A stretch of DNA of 64,000 nucleotides from Mesorhizobium huakuii (GCF_014189455.1 NZ_CP050296.1:4708001-4772000), one strand, 5' to 3'; shown: positions 16,311 to 25,887, numbered from the stretch's first letter. Program-made: numbers and translations. Notes: generated by a model not told the origin, from the sequence alone.

Positions 16311-17429
16311 ATGGCCAGCCTCGAACTCAAAAACATCGTCAAGCGCTACAAGAGCCAGACCGTCCTCGACAATCTGTCGTTGACCGTCGCCGATGGCGAA
16401 ACCCTTGTCCTGTTCGGTCCGTCCGGCGCCGGCAAGACGGTGTTGCTACGGCTCGTTGCCGGCGTCATTGATCCAGATGAGGGCAAGATCTTCATCGGTG
16501 GCGAGGACATGACCGATGTCGACGCGGAGTTCCGTGGCGTCGGCATGGCGTTCCAGAATTTCGCGCTGTTTCCGCATATGAGTGCGTTCGACAACATCGC
16601 AACGCCGCTGCAGGCCAAGCGGTCCTCTCCGGGCACGATCAAGGCCGGTGTCGAGAGCGTCGCCAAGCTGTTGAAGATCGCTCATGTGCTCTCCCACAAG
16701 CCGCGCGCGCTCTCCAATGGCCAGAAGCAGCGCACGGCACTGGCCCGTGCGCTGGTCGGCTCGCCGCCGCTGCTGCTGCTCGACGATCCCTTGCGCAATG
16801 TCGACGCCAAGCTGCGCTTCGAAATGCGGCTTGAACTGCCGCGTCTGCTTGCCGATCGCGGCGCGACCGTCGTCTACGTCACCCAGGACTACAAGGAAGC
16901 CATGGCGCTTGGCGACCGCATCGCAGTGATGTCGCAAGGCGTCATCAGGCAGCTCGGCACGCCCGAGCAGATCTATCGCGAACCAGCCAATATCGAGATC
17001 GCGCGGCTGTTCGGCGACCCGACCATCAACCTGCTCGACGTCAAGCCCGCGCGGGATACCAGGGGGATTTATGTCGGCCTGTCCAACGTCCAGGTCCATC
17101 TGGCCGGCGCTTACGACACGGCGGTTGGCCGCGATTGCGTGATCGGCCTGCGGCCCGAAGCGCTGAGCTTCGTCGAGGAGGGTATCCCTGGCGCCATTCC
17201 GGTGACGGTCGAGGCCGAGACGCCGCTCAACGAAAAGATCGTCACGCTGGTGCGCACCGTGCGCGGCCGCGAGATCCTGGTCTCGCGCCCGGCCGGAACG
17301 CCGGGCCGCAGCGAAGGCAAGGCCCATATCGCCGTCGACGGCAAGAGCGCCCTGCTGTTCGATCACGCCAGCGGCGACCGCATCGGTTCCAAGAACGTCG
17401 TCGCCTTGCGCAATGGAGAAGCGGCATGA
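16311..17429 (+). CDS. ABC importer ATPase 1 (UgpC/MalK-like), with altered catalytic residues
   Basis: About 372 residues: an ATPase domain and a C-terminal TOBE/OB regulatory domain (GLRPEALSFVEEG). Walker A is GPSGAGKT (36-43). The signature is LSNGQ (134-138) in place of LSGGQ. Walker B reads LLLLDDP, so the catalytic glutamate is aspartate at 159, and the H-loop histidine is glutamine at 192 (VTQDYKEA). The Q-loop glutamine is kept. These changes suggest this subunit contributes a weak or non-hydrolysing site. It overlaps the second ATPase gene by four bases (ATGA), consistent with a 1:1 heterodimer. Confidence 0.85.
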   Translation: MASLELKNIVKRYKSQTVLDNLSLTVADGETLVLFGPSGAGKTVLLRLVAGVIDPDEGKIFIGGEDMTDVDAEFRGVGMAFQNFALFPHMSAFDNIATPLQAKRSSPGTIKAGVESVAKLLKIAHVLSHKPRALSNGQKQRTALARALVGSPPLLLLDDPLRNVDAKLRFEMRLELPRLLADRGATVVYVTQDYKEAMALGDRIAVMSQGVIRQLGTPEQIYREPANIEIARLFGDPTINLLDVKPARDTRGIYVGLSNVQVHLAGAYDTAVGRDCVIGLRPEALSFVEEGIPGAIPVTVEAETPLNEKIVTLVRTVRGREILVSRPAGTPGRSEGKAHIAVDGKSALLFDHASGDRIGSKNVVALRNGEAA

Positions 17430-18550
17430 GCCAGAGCGCGCTCACCATATCAGGTGTCGACAAGTTCTACGGCCCGATCGACAGGGGCGTGCACGCCGTC
17501 AAGAACCTGACCATGGAAATCGTCAAGGGCGAGATCGTCGCGCTGCTCGGTTCGTCCGGCTGCGGCAAGACCTCGACATTGCGCATGATCGCCGGCTTCG
17601 AAGAGGTGTCGCGCGGCGCCATCTCGGTCGGCGGCCGTCAGGTGCACACCTTGCCGCCGGTCAAGCGCAATGTGGCGATGGCCTTCGAAGGCTATTCGCT
17701 CTACCCGCCGCTGACCGTGCGCGAGAACATGGCCTTCGCGCTCAAGGCGGCGCGGCTGCCCAAGAGCGAGGTCGACGCCAAGGTCGCAAGCATCGCCAAA
17801 TTGCTGGAGATCGAGGACATATTGGAGCGCTATCCAAGCTCGATCTCCGGCGGTCAGCAGCAACGCGCCAGCCTTGGCCGCGCGCTGATCCGCGAGGCTG
17901 ATCTGCATCTGCTCGACGAGCCGATGGGGCAGCTCGAACCGCAGCTGCGCGCCGTGCTGCGCGGCCGCATCAAGCACTTCATCAAGGAGCGCGGTCTGAC
18001 CGCGATCCTGGTCACCCACGACCAGACCGAGGCCAATGCGCTTGCCGACCGCATCGCGGTGATGGAAGGCGGCGTGCTGCAGCAGTTCGACACGCCGGAC
18101 CGGATCAAGGAGCGCCCGGCGAACCTGTTTACCGGCACCTTCGTTGGCGAACCGCCGATGAACGTCTTCGAGGCCTATGTCGGCGCGACCGCCGGCCGCA
18201 TCAATCTCAAGCTGCCCGACGGCCTGTCGCTCGACTACGACAAGGACGCTTTCAGCGCGCCGGTTCGCGATCAATTGCTCAGCCGCGAGCGGGTGGTGAT
18301 CGGCATCAGGCCCTACGCGGTCCGGCGCTCGAAGGAAGGCGTTCCCGCCAGGGTTTCGGCGAACCAATGGCTTGGTGACCAGACGCATATCGCGGCGGAT
18401 TTTGCCGGCGGTTCGTTGGTGCTGGTCGAGCATGACCGCACGCGTCTGGATCTCGGTGCGCCGATCAATGTCAGCATCGATCCGAAGAACCTGCATGTCT
18501 TTGATCAGGCGAGCGGCAAGGCGATTTCGCACGGCATGGAGCTTGCGTGA
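17426..18550 (+). CDS. ABC importer ATPase 2 (UgpC/MalK-like)
   Basis: About 374 residues. Walker A is GSSGCGKT, signature SGGQQQR (141-147), Walker B LLDEP with the catalytic glutamate at 165, and the switch histidine at 198 (VTHDQTEA). In contrast the Q-loop reads AFEGYSLYPP, with glutamate in place of the usual glutamine at 88, and the D-loop is GQLE rather than SNLD. A C-terminal TOBE domain follows. It is the likely main hydrolytic subunit paired with ATPase 1. Its stop overlaps the kinase start (TGATG). Confidence 0.86.
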   Translation: MSQSALTISGVDKFYGPIDRGVHAVKNLTMEIVKGEIVALLGSSGCGKTSTLRMIAGFEEVSRGAISVGGRQVHTLPPVKRNVAMAFEGYSLYPPLTVRENMAFALKAARLPKSEVDAKVASIAKLLEIEDILERYPSSISGGQQQRASLGRALIREADLHLLDEPMGQLEPQLRAVLRGRIKHFIKERGLTAILVTHDQTEANALADRIAVMEGGVLQQFDTPDRIKERPANLFTGTFVGEPPMNVFEAYVGATAGRINLKLPDGLSLDYDKDAFSAPVRDQLLSRERVVIGIRPYAVRRSKEGVPARVSANQWLGDQTHIAADFAGGSLVLVEHDRTRLDLGAPINVSIDPKNLHVFDQASGKAISHGMELA

Positions 18551-20103
18551 TGCGTGACATACTGATCGGCATCGATGCCGGCACCTCCGTCATCAAATCC
18601 ATCGCCTTCGACATAGCGGGCCGGCAGATTGCCGCCGCAGCTCTCCCGAACCACTATGAAACCCTGCCGGGCGGCGGCGCCGAACAGGATCTTACGCAGA
18701 CATGGGCTGACGCCGCCACGACCTTGCGCCAGCTCGCCGACAAGGTGCCAGATCTCGCCAGCCGGACGGTGGCGATCGCGGTCACCGGGCAAGGCGATGG
18801 CACCTGGCTGATCGACGACAAGGGCGAGCCGGTGGCCAAGGGCTGGCTCTGGCTCGACGCGCGCGCGGCCGGCGTCGTCGAGGAGATCCGCGCGCGGCCC
18901 GAGGACCGGCTCCGCTTCGAAAAGACCGGCAGCGGTCTTGCCGCCTGCCAGCAGGGTTCGCAATTCGTCTTCATGAAGCGCACCATGCCCGCAATGCTGA
19001 GCAAGGCGGCAACTGCGTTCCACTGCAAGGACTGGCTCTATTTCAAGCTGACCGGCGAACGCGCCACCGATCCGTCGGAGGGAACCTTCACCTTCGGCGA
19101 CTTCCACACCCGCGACTACAGCGACGAGGTGCTCGACGTGCTTGGCGTCACCGATCTCAGGCATCTGCTGCCGCCGATCGTCGACGGCACCAGGAACAGC
19201 ACCGGTCTGTCGCAGGCAGCGGCCGACGCCACCGGCATGCTGGCCGGCACGCCGGTCGTGCTCGGCTATGTCGACGTCGTCTGCACCGCGCTTGGCGCCG
19301 GCCTTCTCGACCGCGAGCGCAAGCCCGGCTGCTCGATCATCGGCTCCACCGGAATGCATATGCGGTTGGCCGAAACCCCGGACGACGTGCAACTGAACGA
19401 AGCGGCGACCGGCTACACCATGGCGATGCCGGCGCCCGGCGTGTTCGCGCAGATGCAGTCGAACATGGCGGCGACGCTCAACATCGACTGGGTGCTTGGG
19501 CTGGCCTCCGGCATTCTCGCCTCCCAAGGCATCACCCGCAGCAATGGCGAGATGATCGCGCTGGTCGACACCTGGATCGCCACCGCGCAGCCGGCCTCAC
19601 TGCTCTATCAGCCCTATGTATCGGAGGCGGGTGAGCGGGGGCCGTTCGTCGATGCCAATGCCAGGGCGGGTTTCGTCGGTATTTCCTCGCGGCACGGCTA
19701 TGCCGACCTCGTCCGCGCCGTCTTCGAAGGGTTGGCCTTCGCGGCGCGCGATTGCTACGCCGCCATGGGGCCGCTGCCGCGCGAAGTCCGCCTGACAGGC
19801 GGCGCCGCCAGAAGCCCGGCGCTGCGCAAGATCCTGGGTGCCGCGGTGGGTGCCGATATTCGCACCAGCGCGCGCGAGGAAGCGGGCGCGGCGGGTGCGG
19901 CGATGATCGCCGCGGTCTGCGTCGGTCTCTACCCGTCCATGGATGCATGCGTTGGCGAATGGGTGACGCCGCTGCTTGGCGAAGCCGAGCCGAGCGACCG
20001 GAACCTCGCCGCGATCTACGACAAGATGACCCCCTCCTACATGTTGGCGCACCAGGCGTTGCGGCCGGTGTGGCGCGCGATGGCTTCAGTGCAGGCAAAT
20101 TGA
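18550..20103 (+). CDS. eryA: Erythritol kinase (FGGY family), EryA
   Basis: About 517 residues from the ATG at 18550; a GTG directly before it is also in frame. FGGY carbohydrate kinase features are the phosphate loop IGIDAGTSVIKSI, the substrate segment GQGDGTWLID, and the C-terminal ATP-binding GGAARSPALRKILGAA. The size matches EryA of Brucella, which phosphorylates erythritol to D-erythritol 1-phosphate, the first catabolic step. Position after the importer and before EryB and EryC supports this. A pentitol kinase is the main alternative. Confidence 0.78.
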   Translation: MRDILIGIDAGTSVIKSIAFDIAGRQIAAAALPNHYETLPGGGAEQDLTQTWADAATTLRQLADKVPDLASRTVAIAVTGQGDGTWLIDDKGEPVAKGWLWLDARAAGVVEEIRARPEDRLRFEKTGSGLAACQQGSQFVFMKRTMPAMLSKAATAFHCKDWLYFKLTGERATDPSEGTFTFGDFHTRDYSDEVLDVLGVTDLRHLLPPIVDGTRNSTGLSQAAADATGMLAGTPVVLGYVDVVCTALGAGLLDRERKPGCSIIGSTGMHMRLAETPDDVQLNEAATGYTMAMPAPGVFAQMQSNMAATLNIDWVLGLASGILASQGITRSNGEMIALVDTWIATAQPASLLYQPYVSEAGERGPFVDANARAGFVGISSRHGYADLVRAVFEGLAFAARDCYAAMGPLPREVRLTGGAARSPALRKILGAAVGADIRTSAREEAGAAGAAMIAAVCVGLYPSMDACVGEWVTPLLGEAEPSDRNLAAIYDKMTPSYMLAHQALRPVWRAMASVQAN

Positions 20104-20113
20104 GAAGTCGAGT

Positions 20114-21154
20114 ATGCGTAAGACAATAGCGATCATTGGCGACAACTTCATGCTCCCGGAGGTGTTCCGCGCCAAAATCGAGAAGGTTGCCACTGGCGAC
20201 CTCGACATCAGGACATTGCAGACGGCATGGCCCGACGAGCCGATGGAATTCGGCAATCCGGCGCTCGGCCTCGACAGGGTCAAGGAGTATTTCGGCCATC
20301 CCGACGAGGTCGTCGATTTCATCGGCGATGCCGAGATCCTCGTCACCCAGCTGGCGCCCCTGTCGGAAGGCATGATGCGGCGCCTGCCGACGCTCAGACT
20401 GGTCGCGGTTTCGCGCGGCGGGCCGATCAACATCGACATGGCTGCTGCCAAGGCGCACGGTATCACCGTGGTCAACGTGCCCGGCCGCAACGCGACGGCT
20501 GTGGCCGAGTTCACCATCGGCGCGATCCTGGCCGAGACGCGGCTGATCCGGGTCGGCCACGAGGCCTTGCGCAAGGGCGAATGGCGCGGCGACCTGTACC
20601 GCGCCGACCGCACCGGCCGCGAACTCAGCGAAATGACCGTCGGCGTCGTCGGCTATGGCAATATCGGCACCAAGGTGGTGCGCCTGCTGCGGGCCTTCGG
20701 CTGCCACGTCCTGGTCAGCGATCCCTATGTGCAGTTGAGCGCCGAAGACCGCAATGCCGGTGTCGAACTCGTCGCGCTGGACGATCTTCTGGCTCGCTCC
20801 GAGGTAGTCACGCTGCATTCGCGGGTGACCGAGGAGACGCGCGGCCTGATCGGCAAGGACACCATCGCGCGGATGAAGCCTGGCGTGATCTTCGTCAACA
20901 CCGCGCGCGGGCCGCTGGTCGACTATGACGCGCTCTACGAGGCGCTGGTTTCAGGCCAGATCGCCAGCGCCATGCTGGAGACATTCGCCGTCGAGCCGGT
21001 GCCATCGGACTGGCCCTTGCTGCAGCTTCCCAATGTGACACTGACGCCGCACATCGCCGGCGCCTCGGTGCGCACCGTCACCTATGCCGCCGAACAGGCC
21101 GCCGAAGAGGTGCGCCGCTACCTCGCCGGCATGCCTCCGGTCAATCCGTGCTGA
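20114..21154 (+). CDS. D-isomer-specific 2-hydroxyacid dehydrogenase
   Basis: About 346 residues. The NAD-binding fold has VGVVGYGNIGTKVVRLL. The catalytic triad of the family is visible: Arg in VNTARGPLVD, Glu in AMLETFAVEP and His in LTPHIAGAS. The enzyme would interconvert a 2-hydroxyacid and a 2-oxoacid using NAD(P). It is embedded between eryA and eryB but has no place in the known Brucella erythritol route, so it may handle a side product such as glycolate/glyoxylate or a tetronate. Specificity cannot be read. Confidence 0.8.
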   Translation: MRKTIAIIGDNFMLPEVFRAKIEKVATGDLDIRTLQTAWPDEPMEFGNPALGLDRVKEYFGHPDEVVDFIGDAEILVTQLAPLSEGMMRRLPTLRLVAVSRGGPINIDMAAAKAHGITVVNVPGRNATAVAEFTIGAILAETRLIRVGHEALRKGEWRGDLYRADRTGRELSEMTVGVVGYGNIGTKVVRLLRAFGCHVLVSDPYVQLSAEDRNAGVELVALDDLLARSEVVTLHSRVTEETRGLIGKDTIARMKPGVIFVNTARGPLVDYDALYEALVSGQIASAMLETFAVEPVPSDWPLLQLPNVTLTPHIAGASVRTVTYAAEQAAEEVRRYLAGMPPVNPC

Positions 21155-21199
21155 GGCAGTGGCTATGACGCATCAAATCGACATCGAGGCCACGGCAAC

Positions 21200-22717
21200 A
21201 TGAATGGCGGCCCCGAAATCGTCGACCTCTTCGTCGTCGGCGGCGGCGTCAATGGCGCCGGCATTGCGCGCGATGCCGCGGGCCGTGGGCTCTCCGTCAT
21301 CCTGTGCGAAAAGGATGATCTCGCCGAAGGCACCAGCTCCCGCTCGGGCAAGCTCGTCCATGGCGGCCTGCGCTACCTCGAATATTACGAGTTCCGCCTG
21401 GTGCGCGAGGCGCTGATCGAGCGTGAGGTGCTGTTGGAATCGGCGCCGCACATCATCTGGCCGATGCGCTTCGTGCTACCGCACAGCCCCGACGACCGGC
21501 CGGCCTGGCTGGTGCGGCTTGGCCTGTTCCTCTACGACCATCTCGGCGGCCGCAAGCGGCTGCCGGCCACCCGCACGCTCAATTTGCGCACCGCCCCGGA
21601 GGGGGCGCCGATCAAGGATGCCTTCCGGCGCGGCTTCGAATATTCCGACTGCTGGGTCGACGACGCCCGCCTCGTCGTCATCAACGCGCTCGACGCCGCC
21701 GAGCGGGGCGCCAGGGTTTTCACCCGCACCGCCTGCACCGCCGCTCGCCGCGAGAACGGCCTGTGGGTTGTCGAGATGCAGGATGGCAGGACCGGCATCA
21801 GGACGGTGGTTCGGGCGCGCGCTCTGATCAATGCCGCCGGCCCCTGGGTCAACGACATCGTCAACCGCGTCGCCGGCCAGAACTCCAGGCGCAATGTGCG
21901 CCTGGTCAAGGGCAGCCACATCGTCGTGCCCAAGTTCTGGGAGGGGCGGCAGGCCTATCTCATCCAGAACAGCGACAAGCGCGTGATCTTCATCAACCCC
22001 TATCAGAACGATCTCGCACTGATCGGCACCACCGACATCCCCTATGAGGGCCGGCCCGAGGACGTGGCCGCGGATGAGAGCGAGATCGATTACCTGATCA
22101 AGGTGGTCAACCGCTATTTCAAGCGCGGCCTTGCACGCGGCGATGTCGTCTATTCGTTCTCCGGCGTCAGGCCGCTCTATGACGACAATGCCGACAACCC
22201 CAGTGCTGTGACCCGCGACTATATTTTCGAACTCGACGCGCCGGACGCGCAGGCGCCGCTGCTTTCCGTCTTCGGCGGCAAGATCACCACCTTCCGCAAA
22301 CTGGCCGAGCATGCGCTGGACAGGATCGCTTCGTTCTTTCCCAAAATGGGCAAGCCGTGGACCGCGAAGGCGCATCTGCCGGGCGGCGACATCGCCAATG
22401 CCGATTTCGAACAGTTTCTCGGCGACCTCGGACGCGAATATCCGTGGATGCCGGCATCGCTAGTCAAGCACTACGGCCGGCTCTACGGCACCAGGACACG
22501 GGCTTTGGTTGGCGCGGCCCGCTCGCTCGATGAACTCGGCCGCTGCTTCGGCAAGGATTTCTTCGAGCGCGAGGCCAATTATCTCTTCGACCGGGAATGG
22601 GCCGTGACATCGGCCGATATCCTGGAGCGGCGCACCAAGCATGGCCTGCATCTGTCCGCCGAGGAGAGGGCGGCCTTCGAGCACTGGTCCGCAAAACGGT
22701 TGGCGAGGGCGGGCTGA
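21200..22717 (+). CDS. eryB: FAD-dependent D-erythritol 1-phosphate dehydrogenase (GlpD-like), EryB
   Basis: About 505 residues, homologous to glycerol-3-phosphate dehydrogenase. The FAD-binding start is FVVGGGVNGAGIARDAAGRG, followed by GTSSRSGKLVHGGLRYLE, the GlpD signature. GSHIVVPKFW and the C-terminal FGGKITTFRKLAEHAL block are also present. In the erythritol pathway this enzyme oxidises erythritol phosphate to erythrulose 1-phosphate at the membrane, passing electrons to quinone. The location between eryA and eryC favours EryB over GlpD. The stop and the next start overlap (TGATG). Confidence 0.8.
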   Translation: MNGGPEIVDLFVVGGGVNGAGIARDAAGRGLSVILCEKDDLAEGTSSRSGKLVHGGLRYLEYYEFRLVREALIEREVLLESAPHIIWPMRFVLPHSPDDRPAWLVRLGLFLYDHLGGRKRLPATRTLNLRTAPEGAPIKDAFRRGFEYSDCWVDDARLVVINALDAAERGARVFTRTACTAARRENGLWVVEMQDGRTGIRTVVRARALINAAGPWVNDIVNRVAGQNSRRNVRLVKGSHIVVPKFWEGRQAYLIQNSDKRVIFINPYQNDLALIGTTDIPYEGRPEDVAADESEIDYLIKVVNRYFKRGLARGDVVYSFSGVRPLYDDNADNPSAVTRDYIFELDAPDAQAPLLSVFGGKITTFRKLAEHALDRIASFFPKMGKPWTAKAHLPGGDIANADFEQFLGDLGREYPWMPASLVKHYGRLYGTRTRALVGAARSLDELGRCFGKDFFEREANYLFDREWAVTSADILERRTKHGLHLSAEERAAFEHWSAKRLARAG

Positions 22718-23769
22718 TGGCGGGCGACAACCACTCCAGCGAATTCCGCATGCTGCGCTCCTTGTCCGCCAGCATCGGCGCCGACCCGCTGCTGGTCCAG
22801 GGCGCCGGCGGCAACACCTCTATCAAGCAGGCCGGCGTGCTGTGGATAAAGGCATCCGGCACCTGGCTGAAGAATGCGCGCGACGATGAAATCATGGTGC
22901 CGGTCGCGCTGGCGCCGTTGCTCGATGCCGTGGCGCAGCGCAGCCCGGCGGCCGAGACGGCCGGGCAGTTCACGCTGGCTGACCTCAACCCTCGCCAGCT
23001 GCGGCCCTCCATCGAGACGACCGTGCACGCGCTGCTGCCGCAGAAGATCGTCGTCCACGTCCATTGTGTCGAGACGATTTCGATCGCCGTGCAGGCCAAT
23101 GCCGAAGCCCTGCTGGAGGAGCGCATGCGCGGCCTCGATTGGGCGTTCGTACCGTACCGCCGGCCCGGCCTGCCGCTGGCGCAGGCGATCGCCGAGCGGC
23201 TGAAGCCCGCGACAAACGTGCTCGTGCTCGGCAATCACGGGCTGGTGGTCGCCGCCGACACGGTCGCCGAAGCAGCCTTGCTGCTGCAACGCGTGACCGG
23301 GCTGCTCGCGCGGCCGCCGCGGCCGACTTCTCCGCCCGATCTCGACGCGCTGCTGAGGCTCGCCGCCGGCAGTGATTACCGGCTGCCGGCCTTGGTCGCC
23401 GCCCATGCCGTCGCGACCGATCTCGCCAGTTGCCGCATCGCCGCCTCCGGCAGCCTCTACCCGGATCATGTAATCTTCCTTGGCGTCGGCTCGGTGATCG
23501 CCGGTCCCGGCGAGAATGCGGCGGCGGTCGTGGCCCGCAATGGAGCCGCGCCGACATCCATCCTGTTTCCCGGTAAGGGCGTGCTGATGCGCCGGGATGC
23601 CAATGCCGGCGCCGAAGCGATGGCGCGCTGCCTGGCCGACGTCGCCCAGCGCATCGATGATACGGCGCGCGTCAACTATCTCAGCCCGAAGGAGAATGCA
23701 GAGCTCTTGAACTGGGACGCTGAAAAATACCGCCAACAACTCAACCGCGAGGGAGCGACGCTGCAATGA
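22717..23769 (+). CDS. Class II aldolase/adducin-domain protein
   Basis: About 350 residues. The class II aldolase core shows QGAGGNTSIKQAGVLWIKASGTWL near the N-terminus, the zinc-site VHVHCVETISIAV, and GNHGLVVAADTV. The C-terminal part resembles the linker half of RhaD-type bifunctional proteins, without the dehydrogenase domain. Such proteins cleave or epimerise sugar phosphates using a zinc ion. It is coupled to eryB. It is not part of the known erythritol scheme; a ketose-phosphate aldolase giving dihydroxyacetone phosphate and glycolaldehyde is plausible. A role on methylthioribulose phosphate is an alternative (see findings). Confidence 0.72.
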   Translation: MAGDNHSSEFRMLRSLSASIGADPLLVQGAGGNTSIKQAGVLWIKASGTWLKNARDDEIMVPVALAPLLDAVAQRSPAAETAGQFTLADLNPRQLRPSIETTVHALLPQKIVVHVHCVETISIAVQANAEALLEERMRGLDWAFVPYRRPGLPLAQAIAERLKPATNVLVLGNHGLVVAADTVAEAALLLQRVTGLLARPPRPTSPPDLDALLRLAAGSDYRLPALVAAHAVATDLASCRIAASGSLYPDHVIFLGVGSVIAGPGENAAAVVARNGAAPTSILFPGKGVLMRRDANAGAEAMARCLADVAQRIDDTARVNYLSPKENAELLNWDAEKYRQQLNREGATLQ

Positions 23770-23818
23770 CGGCATTCCGCTCCACTGTCTTGCCGTCGCG
23801 TAGGGAGGGATAGCGGCC

Positions 23819-24760
23819 TTGGCTTTCACGCTTTCCCTCAACACCAATCCGCTGGTCAACCGCTTTGCCGATCCGGACGATCTGATCGACACCATCGCCT
23901 ATGACATCGGCATTCGCGACGTGCAGCTCACGCATGAGTTCGTCAATCCGGGCTGGCCCGCCGCGACGATCGTCAAATTCGTCCGCCTGTTCCGCAACGC
24001 GCTCGCCCGCACCGGCGTGCGCGTGACGTCTGGCATGACGGGCCCTTACGGCCGGCTCAATCATTTTGGCCATCCTGATGCCGATGTGCGCCGCTACTAT
24101 GTCGACTGGTTCAAGACCTTCGCCGACATCTCGGCCGAGCTCGGCGCCAGCGGCATGGGTACGCAATTCGCCATCTTCACCCATCGCGACTTTGACGACC
24201 CCGAGCGCCGCGCGCGGCTGTTCGACATTGCGCTGGACTGCTGGCGCGAGGTCGCTGAGCACGCCAAGGCGGCGGGCCTGATCTACCTGTTCTGGGAACC
24301 GATGTCGGTCGGCCGCGAGTTCGGCCACACCATCGAGAACTGCCGGATGCTGCAAGGCGCGATCGACGCCGCCGGCATGGCCATTCCGCTGGAGATGATG
24401 GTCGATATCGACCATGGCGACGTCACATCAAGCAACCCGGCTGACATCGATCCCTATGCCTGGGCCGAGGCCTTTCCCCGAAAATCGCCGATCATCCATA
24501 TCAAGCAATCGTCGATGAACAAGGGCGGCCATTGGCCGTTCACCGCAACCTACAACAGGGATGGCCGCATCACGCCGGAAAAGCTGCTGGAGACGGTGTG
24601 GCGCGGTGGCGGCACCGACAATGAGATCTGCCTCGAACTGTCGTTCCGCGAGCGCGAGCCGGTCGACCATCAGGTCGTCGCCATGATCCGCGAGTCCGTC
24701 GACTACTGGGCGCCCTTCATCGACGCCGGCAGGTCCGGTCTTCTGCCAAAGGCCGAATGA
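23819..24760 (+). CDS. eryC: D-erythrulose 1-phosphate 3-epimerase (EryC)
   Basis: About 313 residues from a TTG with GGGAGGGA nine bases upstream. It is a xylose-isomerase-like TIM-barrel protein: the acids and histidines that bind metal appear in IYLFWEPMSVGRE, MMVDIDHGD, IIHIKQSS and EICLELSFRE. Length and sequence style match Brucella EryC, which converts D-erythrulose 1-phosphate to L-erythrulose 1-phosphate. The product is then used by EryH. It ends the forward operon; a hairpin overlaps its stop. Confidence 0.75.
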   Translation: MAFTLSLNTNPLVNRFADPDDLIDTIAYDIGIRDVQLTHEFVNPGWPAATIVKFVRLFRNALARTGVRVTSGMTGPYGRLNHFGHPDADVRRYYVDWFKTFADISAELGASGMGTQFAIFTHRDFDDPERRARLFDIALDCWREVAEHAKAAGLIYLFWEPMSVGREFGHTIENCRMLQGAIDAAGMAIPLEMMVDIDHGDVTSSNPADIDPYAWAEAFPRKSPIIHIKQSSMNKGGHWPFTATYNRDGRITPEKLLETVWRGGGTDNEICLELSFREREPVDHQVVAMIRESVDYWAPFIDAGRSGLLPKAE

Positions 24761-24795
24761 AAAACGGGCAGGGGCCGATGCGGCTCCTGCCCGTT
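24759..24795 (-). terminator. Intrinsic terminator of the reverse-strand FBP aldolase gene
   Basis: A 14-pair stem with outer arms AACGGGCAGG and CCTGCCCGTT. Read on the minus strand it is followed by TTTTT, so it ends the aldolase transcript. It overlaps the end of eryC, lies between convergent genes and may also slow plus-strand transcripts. Confidence 0.8.
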
Positions 24796-24822
24796 GAATG
24801 CAGATTTGAAGTCGCCGGAGAC

Positions 24823-25887
24823 TCAGCCGAATTTCGGGTCGAGGCTGCCCGATTTGTAGCGCTTGGCCATTTCCGAGACCGGCAGCGGCTTGATCTTCGG
24901 CGCGTTGCCGGCGGTGCCGAACTGCTCGAAGCGCTGCTTGCAGAGCTTGCGCATCGCAGCCATGGCCGGCGTCAGATATTTGCGCGGGTCGAACTCGCTC
25001 GGGTTTTCCGTCAGCACCTTGCGGATCGCCCCGGTCAGCGCCATGCGGTTGTCGGTGTCGATGTTGATCTTGCGCACGCCATGCTTGATGCCGCGCTGGA
25101 TCTCTTCCACCGGCACGCCCCAGGTCGGCTTCATCTGGCCGCCATATTTGTTGATGATCTCCTGCAGGTCCTCCGGCACGGAGGACGAGCCGTGCATGAC
25201 AAGATGCATGTTGGGCAAGCGGCGGTGGATTTCCTCGATGACGTTCATCGCCAGCACAGCACCGTCCGGCTTGCGCGAGAATTTGTAGGCGCCGTGGCTG
25301 GTGCCCATCGCCACCGCCAGCGCATCGACATGGGTGTCCTTGACGAACTCCACCGCCTGTTCCGGATCGGTCAAGAGCTGGTCGTGGCTGATCGCGCCTT
25401 CGACGCCGTGGCCGTCTTCCTGCTCGCCGCCGCCGCTCTCGAGCGAACCGAGCACACCGATCTCGCCTTCCACCGACACGCCGCCCCAATGCGCCATGTC
25501 GACGACGCGCTTGGTGATGCCGGAATTATAGGCGTAGTCGGCCGGCGACTTGCCGTCTTCCTTGAGCGAGCCGTCCATCATCACCGAGGTGAAGCCGTAC
25601 TGGATCGCGGTGACGCAGGTGGCTTCGTTGTTGCCGTGGTCGAGGTGCATGCAGACCGGGATGTCGGGGTGGATTTCGACCAGCGCGTCGATCAGCTTGG
25701 CCAGCACCACGTCATTGGCATAGGCGCGCGCACCGCGGCTTGCCTGCAGGATGACAGGCGATTTGGTCTCTTCCGCCGCCTCCATGATGGCGAGGCCCTG
25801 TTCCATGTTATTCATGTTGAAGGCCGGCACGCCATAGCCGTATTCGGCAGCGTGATCGAGCAATTGTCTCAGTGTGATGCGAGCCAA
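24823..25887 (-). CDS. fba: Class II fructose-bisphosphate aldolase
   Basis: About 354 residues from a TTG at 25887 with GGGAG eight bases upstream; the longer open frame has an unrelated N-terminus. The zinc-binding CMHLDHGNN, the [15 protein letters not shown] block and the phosphate-binding [13 protein letters not shown] and NIDTDNRMA are typical of the CbbA-like class IIB aldolases. It cleaves fructose 1,6-bisphosphate to dihydroxyacetone phosphate and glyceraldehyde 3-phosphate. On the opposite strand inside the erythritol locus, it could process condensation products of erythrose 4-phosphate as well. It has its own terminator and shares the upstream region with the DeoR gene. Confidence 0.9.
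   Translation of the reverse strand: MARITLRQLLDHAAEYGYGVPAFNMNNMEQGLAIMEAAEETKSPVILQASRGARAYANDVVLAKLIDALVEIHPDIPVCMHLDHGNNEATCVTAIQYGFTSVMMDGSLKEDGKSPADYAYNSGITKRVVDMAHWGGVSVEGEIGVLGSLESGGGEQEDGHGVEGAISHDQLLTDPEQAVEFVKDTHVDALAVAMGTSHGAYKFSRKPDGAVLAMNVIEEIHRRLPNMHLVMHGSSSVPEDLQEIINKYGGQMKPTWGVPVEEIQRGIKHGVRKINIDTDNRMALTGAIRKVLTENPSEFDPRKYLTPAMAAMRKLCKQRFEQFGTAGNAPKIKPLPVSEMAKRYKSGSLDPKFG

Noticed and set aside
21200..22717. Housekeeping glycerol-3-phosphate dehydrogenase GlpD
   Set aside because: Location inside the erythritol operon between eryA and eryC favours EryB, though sequence alone would allow GlpD.
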